A stretch of 60,526 nucleotides of DNA, from positions 110,639-171,164 of the forward strand of contig JAFYOI010000056.1 of the NCBI GenBank assembly GCA_017560255.1, in the 5' to 3' direction. This document shows positions 15,881 through 23,748 of the stretch, piece after piece; within the stretch, counting starts at the first letter, position 1; every line of letters begins with the position of its first letter. The DNA is from Clostridia bacterium. Its GTDB lineage: Bacteria > Bacillota > Clostridia > Oscillospirales > Acutalibacteraceae. The position numbers and the translations under genes are program-made. Under the pieces are notes generated by a model. The model ran no database searches and had not been told where the DNA came from. It was given only the letters and a program-made list of their open reading frames with translations.

Positions 15881-16891
15881 CTATTTTACCAGAAGCACAC
15901 TGTGCGCTATTGAAGGGATGCTCTCCCCCTGCATTGACGATACGGGCGACATCAGCGCACCCGTTGCCGTAAACAGCACCCTTTTAAGTTCGCCCGAATT
16001 CATTCTGTTCAGGATATGCGAACACAGCACGCTGGCACTGCAACCGCACCCCGAGCCGCCGGAATTTACGTCCTGCTCCTCTAAATTATATATCAAAATT
16101 CCGCAATCGCAATGTTTTTTTGTAATATCAATCCCTTTTTCATTCAAAAACATTTCGCAAAGCAGGCGCGAACCGACAACACCGAGGTCGCCCGTCACAA
16201 TCATATCAAGGTCGTCAACGTCCGTCTGCGTATCCTCAAGGAATGACGAAATCGTATCAAACGCCGCGGGTGCCATTGCCGCGCCCATATTGTTCGCATC
16301 CGTAACGCCGAGGTCGACGATTTTGCCGAAACAAACTTTTTCAATATGCACCCCTTCGCCCTGCGCTTCAACAACCGCCGCGCCCGCACCTGTTACCGTC
16401 CACTGTGCCGCGGGTGTACGCTGATTTCCGTACTCAACGGGAAAGCGAAACTGCTTTTCCGCCGAGCAGAAATGTGACGAAGTTGATGCAATGCAAGCCT
16501 GCGCCGCGCCGCTGTCCACAAACACACCCGCCATACAAAGCCCGAGCGCCATTGTTGAACACGCGCCGTAAATTCCCGCAAATGCAACACCGAAATCGCG
16601 AAGCCCAAAGGTTGAGCCCGTACATTGATTGAGCAAATCACCCGCAAAGATATATTGAAACTCCTCAAAATCTTTGCCCGATTTTTCTTTTGCGCGTATT
16701 ATCGCTTCCTTATGGATTGTGCTTTCAGCCTTTTCCCACGTCTTTTCGCCCGCCGTGGTGTCGTCAAAAATATAATCGAACTGCTCACCGAGCGGCCCTT
16801 CACTCTCTTTCTTGCCAGCAACGCCCGCGCTTGCTGTAATAACGGGACGATTAGGCAGATTGAGCGTACGTTTCCCTATTCTTTCAGGCAT
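15881..16891 (-). CDS. spoVAD: Stage V sporulation protein AD
   Basis: SpoVAD is part of the SpoVA complex that moves dipicolinic acid into the forespore and out during germination; it binds DPA and has a thiolase-like fold. The 336-residue product has the family features RTLNLPNRPVI at the start, GGACSTM-like IYGACSTMALGL, GDLGVVGSRL and the Cys-rich SGGSGCGCSA region. GGGAGGG precedes the ATG. Elsewhere spoVAC, spoVAD and spoVAE lie together; here spoVAD stands with only a small ORF, and spoVAC is about 20 kb away. Confidence 0.95.
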   Translation of the reverse strand: MPERIGKRTLNLPNRPVITASAGVAGKKESEGPLGEQFDYIFDDTTAGEKTWEKAESTIHKEAIIRAKEKSGKDFEEFQYIFAGDLLNQCTGSTFGLRDFGVAFAGIYGACSTMALGLCMAGVFVDSGAAQACIASTSSHFCSAEKQFRFPVEYGNQRTPAAQWTVTGAGAAVVEAQGEGVHIEKVCFGKIVDLGVTDANNMGAAMAPAAFDTISSFLEDTQTDVDDLDMIVTGDLGVVGSRLLCEMFLNEKGIDITKKHCDCGILIYNLEEQDVNSGGSGCGCSASVLCSHILNRMNSGELKRVLFTATGALMSPVSSMQGESIPSIAHSVLLVK

Positions 16892-16979
16892 TTATTTTCC
16901 CTCCCGATAAATCAAAAAATTCAATGCTATTATTTGCGACAAGCCCTCGTTTATTCCAACGTTAAATTTACGCGAGGCA

Positions 16980-17008
16980 TTTACTTTATATTTTTTCTAT
17001 GATAGAAT
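16980..17008 (+). promoter_or_regulatory. Promoter of the 17041 gene
   Basis: TTTACT (16980-16985) is 17 bases from TAGAAT (17003-17008), about 30 bases before the start codon. Confidence 0.6.
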
Positions 17009-17040
17009 ATCTTTGATTTTTTGAAAGACGGTGCTTACAA

Positions 17041-17325
17041 ATGCAACAATTGGGACAAATTCTTGAAATAGCGATGATGATAGCGTTCGGGTTTTCGTGG
17101 CCGAACAACATAATTACAACGCTGAAAAACAAATCTACAAAAGGAAAAAGTTTACTTTTTTTAATTCTTATTGACGCGGGCTATATCTGCGGCATAACGG
17201 GTAAAATCCTGATTGGCAACGTTGTCTGGTACGTTATGTTTTTCTACGTGCTCAACTTCGTGATGGTCACAACGGATATGATACTGTATTTTCATTACAG
17301 ACGAATTGAAAAGACGAATAAATAA
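17041..17325 (+). CDS. Small PQ-loop / SemiSWEET-like membrane protein
   Basis: This 94-residue protein has three membrane helices, the size of a single PQ-loop repeat. The first helix ends FGFSWPNNI, with a Trp-Pro where SemiSWEETs have Pro-Gln, and is followed by the basic loop NKSTKGKSLLFL. SemiSWEETs dimerise to carry sugars, but the altered motif leaves the substrate open. The ribosome site is weak (GACGG). It is monocistronic with a terminator shared with the STAND gene. Confidence 0.6.
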   Translation: MQQLGQILEIAMMIAFGFSWPNNIITTLKNKSTKGKSLLFLILIDAGYICGITGKILIGNVVWYVMFFYVLNFVMVTTDMILYFHYRRIEKTNK

Positions 17326-17330
17326 ATGAA

Positions 17331-17369
17331 AAAAACGCCTTGAAAAACGATGTTTTTCAAGGCGTTTTT
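17331..17369. terminator. Bidirectional terminator of 17041 gene and STAND gene
   Basis: An 18-bp perfect stem (AAAAACGCCTTGAAAAAC and its complement) around GAT has T runs both ways. It directly abuts the STAND stop codon. Confidence 0.93.
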
Positions 17370-17370
17370 A

Positions 17371-20300
17371 CTATTCATCGCTATTGAAAGCAGACAACTT
17401 CATGCCCTTGCAATCAGGTAATTCAACAATGCCCAGCATAAGCGACAGATAACACAATTTATCCGTCACCCATAAAGTGAGGAACTCAATTAAGCGGGAT
17501 TCAAATTCCTCCCAATTCGGCGCACTGACAATTTCCGCCGCCGAAAAAACATACGACTTCTCATCAAAATTCAGATGATATATGGACATTGAATTCCACC
17601 AGTCAACATACTCTTGGACAGTTTTAGGCATTTCCTTCGGCACACTTGCGGTACGGAACAGAGCGTGCACACTTACGTGGCAAGACTTTTTCAAATCGCT
17701 CAGAATATAAATAACTTCTTCACCCATCGACAAATCTTCGGGCACCACAACGAAACGGAAAATACCGTTTTCATCCTCAGCAATCTGATGCAACTTGTAT
17801 TTTGGCAGTTTCGTAATTGCCTGCTCAATCTTTTCCTTGCACTCCTTGCTCACTTGAGTTGATACCGTTTGCGAGCCGAACACAATACGCTCAACCCTTG
17901 TAAGTGCCGTCATAAAATCCTTGAACCCATTACGTCGTACAATCTCTCCGAATTCGGTCAATTTAGGCTTGCAACCCTCTAAATCCGACTGTTTGACAAG
18001 GTAGACAACCTGATTATAAAGCGAAATTGCAAGGTCGCGTTCGTTGCCGACACTTCTGTAGTACTCCTCCTCAATCGCGTTACAGGCTTTAATTTCATCC
18101 TTATCAGCGGGGTCATTACGGGTTATCAGTACCGAAGCAATATTGCCCGCTATTGCCGCTCTGATTTCATACTCGCCGACTTCGCCCGACTCTTTCAGCG
18201 CCGTTCTGAGAGTTTCAATAGTTTTTTCCACTTCTCCAAACTCATTGTAAGCGGTTGCAACGTTTTTAATTTCGATGAAATAATCTCTGTTGTATTTAAG
18301 TTCCTTATAAAGTTTCGCCGACAAATTGTGATAATATATCGTCTTTTCCTTGTCTTTTCTGCGGCGAAAAATGAGCGCGATATTGCCCGCCGTACCTGCC
18401 GCGGCAAGCGTATCAAACGACTTTAAGAACAAGATTCCGCCCTCATAATACTCAAGTGTTTCCGTAGCGTAAGTACCCAGATAACTGTGCATCAATTCCG
18501 CAAGGTCTTTATCGTGATTTTTTTGTATCACCTGTGTAACGGCGCCGACCAATACACTTCTGTTCATTTCGGAAAGGCATTTAGTCAGTTCAACAAACTC
18601 CTCTGTCATGCAATATCTTACAAACAGTTTTGCAACGCTTGCAAGGCACTGTGCAACAAATCCATCATAACAGTCAACGTAACTGAAAAGTTCACGTACT
18701 GTGTTGCGTATTTCCTCAACACAGTCTTTATCGGTTTCATCAGCCACGTCGATTTGTTTCTTATACAACAAATCCCAGATACAAGCGATTCTCTCAACGT
18801 CTTTACTGTCCGCGTAATCTATTATAGCAGTGTAAAGCGTAGCGTCAACTTTGCCGTAATTTTCAAAATAAACGGTAAACGCCTTTTCAATACAATCGAG
18901 TTTTTCCGCCTCAAAATTTCCCGATGCAAAAAGGCGCGATGCTTCAAGCAGGCAGTTTATTGACTTGTTCGGGGAAGTTTTGCCATATTCAGCCGCTAAC
19001 TCAACCGACAGTTGCGCCTGTTTCCTGACGTCACCCTCGCCCTTTGCCATAATAATCTGCTGCTCCAATTTGTCGGCATCAACTACGTCAACACTGCCGC
19101 CTGAAATACTCTTCTCAAAATACTCTTTACCGCCATCAATAGTTTCAAACAGATTTTTCCAGTATCGTTCAAGTTCCTTTGCCTGTTTGAAATACTTGTA
19201 CTGCAAATAGATTTCAAGTGCTTTTTTTAGAGATTCAACCAGCGCACCGTACTCTTTACGTTGCCACAACAATTCCATCTGGTTTTTTCTCACTTCAACA
19301 ATTCTGAAATGTTTATCAAGTTTGTCGTAGAGACTTATCAAAGCGTTGTAAGTATTAAGCATCGTTGACTCCTGCCCGCATTTTGATGAGCGCTCAAGAG
19401 TTTCCATCATATATTTTTCAGCAACATCATAATCGCCGATATCCATAGCGTAGATACCCATATTACCAAGAAGTTTAAGGCAAATCGGTTCAAGTTCCGG
19501 CTTGTCTTTATTTTGGTCATAACAATTTTTTGAACATTCAAAAGCACCGCGCTTATCACCGCGTGCCGACAGCGCATTACTCTTGTTTAGCATAACGCTT
19601 GCCGCTTCGCTTTCATTCCCGAGTTTCAGCCAGAATTTGTGCAACGTATCAAAAATTTCAACCGACTCGTCACTGTGTTGTGAATGGTACAAGCACATAG
19701 CAATAACGTTCTGCGCGCCGAGATAGCGCAACAAGTCGCCCTCCTTAAGAGCAATTTGCGCCACTCTGCGCTGTACTTTCATTGCCTCATCATAATCAGC
19801 ATTGCGGAACAGAACGTTTCCACGCATAGTTAAAGCACTGTGTATATGATAAACAACACCCGCATTCAGCGCTGCCATATAGTAATGGTTGGCTGATTCA
19901 AGCGCCTGCGCTCGCATAGCCAAATGGTCCTGCGCATCGGTCTTGAAATACAGAAGTTCGCATATATCCTCCGCAGTAAATCGTTCACTCTTTTCCAGTT
20001 GTTCTGTCAAGTAGTCAATAAGTAAGCGGTAACTTCCCTGCTTCCTGAAATTTACAATAACAGGATATATCGCCACAAACTCTTCACTGTTTGCTCCTCC
20101 ACGCTCGCCAATCGTAGAATAAATATGATTCGTTCCCATAATGGTCGAAAGATATTCAAGTCGGTCTTTGAAACCAATATCCATAATCAGTCCCGCAAGT
20201 TTAAACGAGATATCCTTTGACTCCTTACCACCTATGCGATAACGGGGAATAAGATTCAGGATTTTATCCTGAATGTCAAAATCGGTATTTAAAAACAGTT

Positions 20301-22290
20301 GAACCCACGAACTGCGGTAACGGTACCAGTCAAGTTTTGTCAGACAACGTATAATACTGTCGTTTCCCAACGCGGTAATGAGTTTTTTCCAAGCCTGCGC
20401 TTTCTGATAATGCAAAAGTGCCGCTTTGGAAAATGCGGTTGATGTTCTTATCATCTGCACCGAATTTATGTTTCCCGCGCTTTCTTCAATCTTTCCAAAG
20501 AAATAATCACCGAGAACGGAGTGGATTTTCTCAATATGTTCGCGCGTGAGCAATCCGTCGATAAAATTCTGCATTTCTTCGTTACGGATATTCCAATAGT
20601 CACCCTTTACAACCTCAAACTGTTCAAGAACTCCGAATATGTTTGCCCATTCAATAGCCGTAACAGTAGAAATTTTATTCGTCAGATTATAACATTCACG
20701 CTCACTCAGAGAAACGTCGGAACAACGCACCAATCCCATAACAGTGCGTGCCGCCGCCTTTTCGTTTTCGGAATATCCCGCGGTCAGAAACTCATAAACG
20801 TAGCGGTAAATATCTCCAATCTCTCCAAATCCAGCAATCTCATCAATAATGGAATCAAGTTGATTGAATCTGCCGTGGATAATCAGAAAAGAAACGACAA
20901 AGCGCAGTTGTCCCGGATAATTCACCGCAACCGATTTCATTACCCTGCCGAGTTGTTCGTCAGTAAGATTTTTGCCGTAAGTATGAAGGCACTCAGTAAT
21001 AAGACGTTTTGCATTCTCGCGTGCGAAAAGCGGCATTTCCTTAACGTTCCAGCCAAGCATTTCCGCATTGTTTACCATCTCTTCGTCATTGGTTGTGCAC
21101 ACGATATTGATATTCTGATTTGTCGAGGACGGGAGCCACGACAACAGTTTACCCGCCTCATCATCGAGCAGATTAAGATCGTTAATGATAATTGTGACCT
21201 TGCTTTTCAGTGAGCAGGTTTTCAACCAGTTCAAAAAAGATATACGGAACTGCTCGCGCTCATTATCGCTCGCGAAAAAATCATCGGATTTACCATCCGC
21301 GCCTTCCTTTTTATCCTTGCCACCGCGCAGAATGCTCGCTAATTTAATCGGGTTAAATGATTTTTTCTTTGCATCGGGATGCCCGCAACTGCCATCAATT
21401 TCATTAAGACTGCGAACAATCTCATTCGCTATCGACGGCCAATAGGAAAATTTATCATCTGCACCGCAATTTATGAGAATTTTGTCACCCTGCGGTTGCC
21501 AAGCCGTGAGGAAAGTCGTCTTACCTCTCGCACCGCTGCCGTAAATCAGGAGCGACTTACGGCTGTCACGCACGTATACGTTCATAAACTCGTCCATCTC
21601 AGCATTGTCCGTGTAATTTCTTAATATCTCGCCGTTGTACCACTCGCGTCTGACCTTGCCGACGTCCTCGGATTCGGGGAAATTCTCGTTAAGCCAGTTC
21701 ATAAGGTCACGCAAGACGAGTTCCCCGAACTGTTCAATACTGTCGTAATCGGAACACAGAACTTCGCCATCCTCACAAACCGTCTTTTTAAGTTTATCAA
21801 GACGAGCAACAACCTCGGGGTTTTCGCTTTTAAGTTCACCGTAAAGTTCCTGCGACAAGCGGTCGGAACGCATATAGAAAGCACTGTTGATGCCGTCGGT
21901 ATTCTTATCGTGATCAAGTACGGCGTAGAGCATTTCAAGTTCCGTTATGCTATAACCCTCTTTTCCCTCAAGCCACGGGATAGTCTGTGCAATATGGTCG
22001 GGTACGGTTTCAAGAATACTGCCGTATCTGTTGCCGAGGATGCCGATAAAGTACGGTCGGCATTTGTCGATTTCGCTCAAACAGATGGGCAGCACTTTGC
22101 CGTTGACCTGATCTTCTTGAGTGATGCCCCAGCGCAAATCTACGGTAAAGAAAGACACGCCGCGTTCAGCACAAGCCCTGCTGATTTTAGGCGCAACAAA
22201 CTCGTTGAAATAACTCCTCTCCTTTTCCATATCTGCAAAAGTGGAGGACAAAAAAACACGTATAACGGGCGGTGTGATAACTTTTGACAT
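17371..22290 (-). CDS. DUF4062-NACHT-TPR STAND NTPase, candidate defence protein
   Basis: This 1639-residue cytoplasmic protein is the largest gene here. Residues 10-90 are a DUF4062 domain (RVFLSSTFADMEKER, VDLRWGIT, GILGNRYG), a Rossmann-like domain also seen in eukaryotic TEP1 and NWD1. A NACHT-type NTPase follows, with Walker A GSGARGKT at 251-258 and Walker B-like TIIINDLNLLDD at 366-377. TPR-type helices fill about 640-1500. The last 130 residues form a separate alpha/beta region that resembles YbjN/type III chaperone folds (tentative). STAND proteins with N-terminal effectors and C-terminal repeats act as phage sensors (Avs and bacterial NACHT proteins). It lies behind mcrC with its own promoter. 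The ATG at 22290 follows AAAGGAGAG; an upstream in-frame start has no site. Confidence 0.85.
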   Translation of the reverse strand: MSKVITPPVIRVFLSSTFADMEKERSYFNEFVAPKISRACAERGVSFFTVDLRWGITQEDQVNGKVLPICLSEIDKCRPYFIGILGNRYGSILETVPDHIAQTIPWLEGKEGYSITELEMLYAVLDHDKNTDGINSAFYMRSDRLSQELYGELKSENPEVVARLDKLKKTVCEDGEVLCSDYDSIEQFGELVLRDLMNWLNENFPESEDVGKVRREWYNGEILRNYTDNAEMDEFMNVYVRDSRKSLLIYGSGARGKTTFLTAWQPQGDKILINCGADDKFSYWPSIANEIVRSLNEIDGSCGHPDAKKKSFNPIKLASILRGGKDKKEGADGKSDDFFASDNEREQFRISFLNWLKTCSLKSKVTIIINDLNLLDDEAGKLLSWLPSSTNQNINIVCTTNDEEMVNNAEMLGWNVKEMPLFARENAKRLITECLHTYGKNLTDEQLGRVMKSVAVNYPGQLRFVVSFLIIHGRFNQLDSIIDEIAGFGEIGDIYRYVYEFLTAGYSENEKAAARTVMGLVRCSDVSLSERECYNLTNKISTVTAIEWANIFGVLEQFEVVKGDYWNIRNEEMQNFIDGLLTREHIEKIHSVLGDYFFGKIEESAGNINSVQMIRTSTAFSKAALLHYQKAQAWKKLITALGNDSIIRCLTKLDWYRYRSSWVQLFLNTDFDIQDKILNLIPRYRIGGKESKDISFKLAGLIMDIGFKDRLEYLSTIMGTNHIYSTIGERGGANSEEFVAIYPVIVNFRKQGSYRLLIDYLTEQLEKSERFTAEDICELLYFKTDAQDHLAMRAQALESANHYYMAALNAGVVYHIHSALTMRGNVLFRNADYDEAMKVQRRVAQIALKEGDLLRYLGAQNVIAMCLYHSQHSDESVEIFDTLHKFWLKLGNESEAASVMLNKSNALSARGDKRGAFECSKNCYDQNKDKPELEPICLKLLGNMGIYAMDIGDYDVAEKYMMETLERSSKCGQESTMLNTYNALISLYDKLDKHFRIVEVRKNQMELLWQRKEYGALVESLKKALEIYLQYKYFKQAKELERYWKNLFETIDGGKEYFEKSISGGSVDVVDADKLEQQIIMAKGEGDVRKQAQLSVELAAEYGKTSPNKSINCLLEASRLFASGNFEAEKLDCIEKAFTVYFENYGKVDATLYTAIIDYADSKDVERIACIWDLLYKKQIDVADETDKDCVEEIRNTVRELFSYVDCYDGFVAQCLASVAKLFVRYCMTEEFVELTKCLSEMNRSVLVGAVTQVIQKNHDKDLAELMHSYLGTYATETLEYYEGGILFLKSFDTLAAAGTAGNIALIFRRRKDKEKTIYYHNLSAKLYKELKYNRDYFIEIKNVATAYNEFGEVEKTIETLRTALKESGEVGEYEIRAAIAGNIASVLITRNDPADKDEIKACNAIEEEYYRSVGNERDLAISLYNQVVYLVKQSDLEGCKPKLTEFGEIVRRNGFKDFMTALTRVERIVFGSQTVSTQVSKECKEKIEQAITKLPKYKLHQIAEDENGIFRFVVVPEDLSMGEEVIYILSDLKKSCHVSVHALFRTASVPKEMPKTVQEYVDWWNSMSIYHLNFDEKSYVFSAAEIVSAPNWEEFESRLIEFLTLWVTDKLCYLSLMLGIVELPDCKGMKLSAFNSDE

Positions 22291-22346
22291 ACTTAAACTC
22301 TCCTTTATCGCAACTAAGAATTTTACGGGCAATTTTCATTTTTTTC

Positions 22347-22352
22347 ATTATA
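22347..22352 (-). promoter_or_regulatory. Extended -10 promoter of the STAND gene
   Basis: On the minus strand TGCTATAAT forms an extended -10; the -35 (TTTCTA at 17 bases) is poor. It lies between the mcrC terminator and the STAND start. Confidence 0.55.
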
Positions 22353-22390
22353 GCACGTTTCGGTTCAAATAGAAAGAATTTTGTAAATAA

Positions 22391-22420
22391 AAGTGCCTCT
22401 TGGATTTCCAGGAGGCACTT
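22391..22420 (-). terminator. mcrC terminator
   Basis: AAGTGCCTC...TGG and CCA...GAGGCACTT form a 13-bp stem with one T-G pair, followed by a T-rich tract on the minus strand. Confidence 0.85.
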
Positions 22421-22428
22421 AAACTAAA

Positions 22429-23748
22429 TTATAGTATGGTGATAAGTGAACGCACAAAATCATTTTCCGCGTCTTTCATTCTAAGAGAAAAATCATTGTA
22501 GTCCTTTGCCTTTACAGGTATTTTCAATCCGTGCTTTACTATAAAAGTATCAGTTCTTGGCTCTACGTTCTTCTCATGCGTGGAGCCCCTATTTACCAAA
22601 AGCAAAGCATCTTCTTCACAACCCGATTCGGGATATAAAAACATACCTCTTTTTGATTCAAAGCGCATCATATAGGCAAGCAACTGCAAATAATCACGAT
22701 TACCGATATTGCTGAACGGTTTATATTTAGCGTCTGCAATAACACGTTCTTCAACATTTTTACTAATAAAATCCGGGTAAATTAATCCTATCTTTCTTTT
22801 GCACGTAAACAACTGTTCAGCACCGCTACGCTCCTTGTTTTTCGGATGATAAAAATACTCCTTCACAAGAGAATTTACATATTCTTCCCACAGCCACGCA
22901 CCATCAAACAAAACTCCATACACTCGGGTTATTCCAGAGCCAAGTTCCTGCTTCTGATACTGTAAAATCAAAATACAAAGTTTCTGCAAAGCGCGATATT
23001 CGCGGAAATAAGCATGTCGGACAACGTGCTTTTTATTATCGGCCAGCACTTTTTTTCGATCATGAACATTATACGTGGATGTCGCCTCAACAATGCGCCC
23101 TACGTCATCCCTGGCCCACGCCAGAATTTGCTTGCCGCTTCGTTTTCCTTTGATAAATTCGATAGTATGACGGATAAGCTGTGACATATAATTATCAAGC
23201 AGTTGTTCTCGCTTGTCATAAGCAATATTTCCGACAAACGGAGTATTCTCCTTGATGTGCCTTGAAATGTTCACGTTACCTTTGAGATTTGAATCGTTAT
23301 ATTTAGTGGTAACGTATTTTTTGAACAGACCTTTTCTCATTGCCCTGCGCAAATATAACGGAAACAGAAACATCAAGATATTAATCAGCTGATTATTGCT
23401 GTTTGACTGTGTTTCAAGGTCGAACACGTTTGGATAGTCAAGAACTTTATCCAGCATATATTGAAGAAAAAAATCGCTGTTATGTGATGAAAACCTTGAA
23501 GATATTGTCAGCCTTTCTTCTCCGCATCCCAAAAAACCCATTATGTTTCCGGTATAGTAGTAATTTCCAATCTTCTGTAGCACCATCTGGTCACTATTTA
23601 AATCCTCAGTGTCCTTGATACATTCCGGAAAAACAAACACACCCTCATCTTCAAGTTCAGTAAGAGTTTTGTTTGCAATTTTTTCGACCATTTTCGGAAT
23701 TCGGGAAACAGCTAATTTATCCGCTCGGGAGTTATCATTAATTTTCAT
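22429..23748 (-). CDS. mcrC: McrC-type nuclease subunit of an McrBC restriction system
   Basis: McrC is the nuclease partner that binds the McrB GTPase ring and cuts modified DNA. The 439-residue product has the McrC N-terminal beta-rich domain (IGNYYYTGNIMGFLGC), the central LFPLYLRRAMRKGLFKKY and LKGNVNISRHIKEN, and a C-terminal PD-(D/E)xK nuclease with YPDFI then VIADAKYK. The start is placed at ATG 23748, inside the end of mcrB, giving an 11-base overlap and coupling; a longer frame would lie deeper in mcrB. Base use is AT-richer than the surrounding housekeeping genes. Confidence 0.92.
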   Translation of the reverse strand: MKINDNSRADKLAVSRIPKMVEKIANKTLTELEDEGVFVFPECIKDTEDLNSDQMVLQKIGNYYYTGNIMGFLGCGEERLTISSRFSSHNSDFFLQYMLDKVLDYPNVFDLETQSNSNNQLINILMFLFPLYLRRAMRKGLFKKYVTTKYNDSNLKGNVNISRHIKENTPFVGNIAYDKREQLLDNYMSQLIRHTIEFIKGKRSGKQILAWARDDVGRIVEATSTYNVHDRKKVLADNKKHVVRHAYFREYRALQKLCILILQYQKQELGSGITRVYGVLFDGAWLWEEYVNSLVKEYFYHPKNKERSGAEQLFTCKRKIGLIYPDFISKNVEERVIADAKYKPFSNIGNRDYLQLLAYMMRFESKRGMFLYPESGCEEDALLLVNRGSTHEKNVEPRTDTFIVKHGLKIPVKAKDYNDFSLRMKDAENDFVRSLITIL

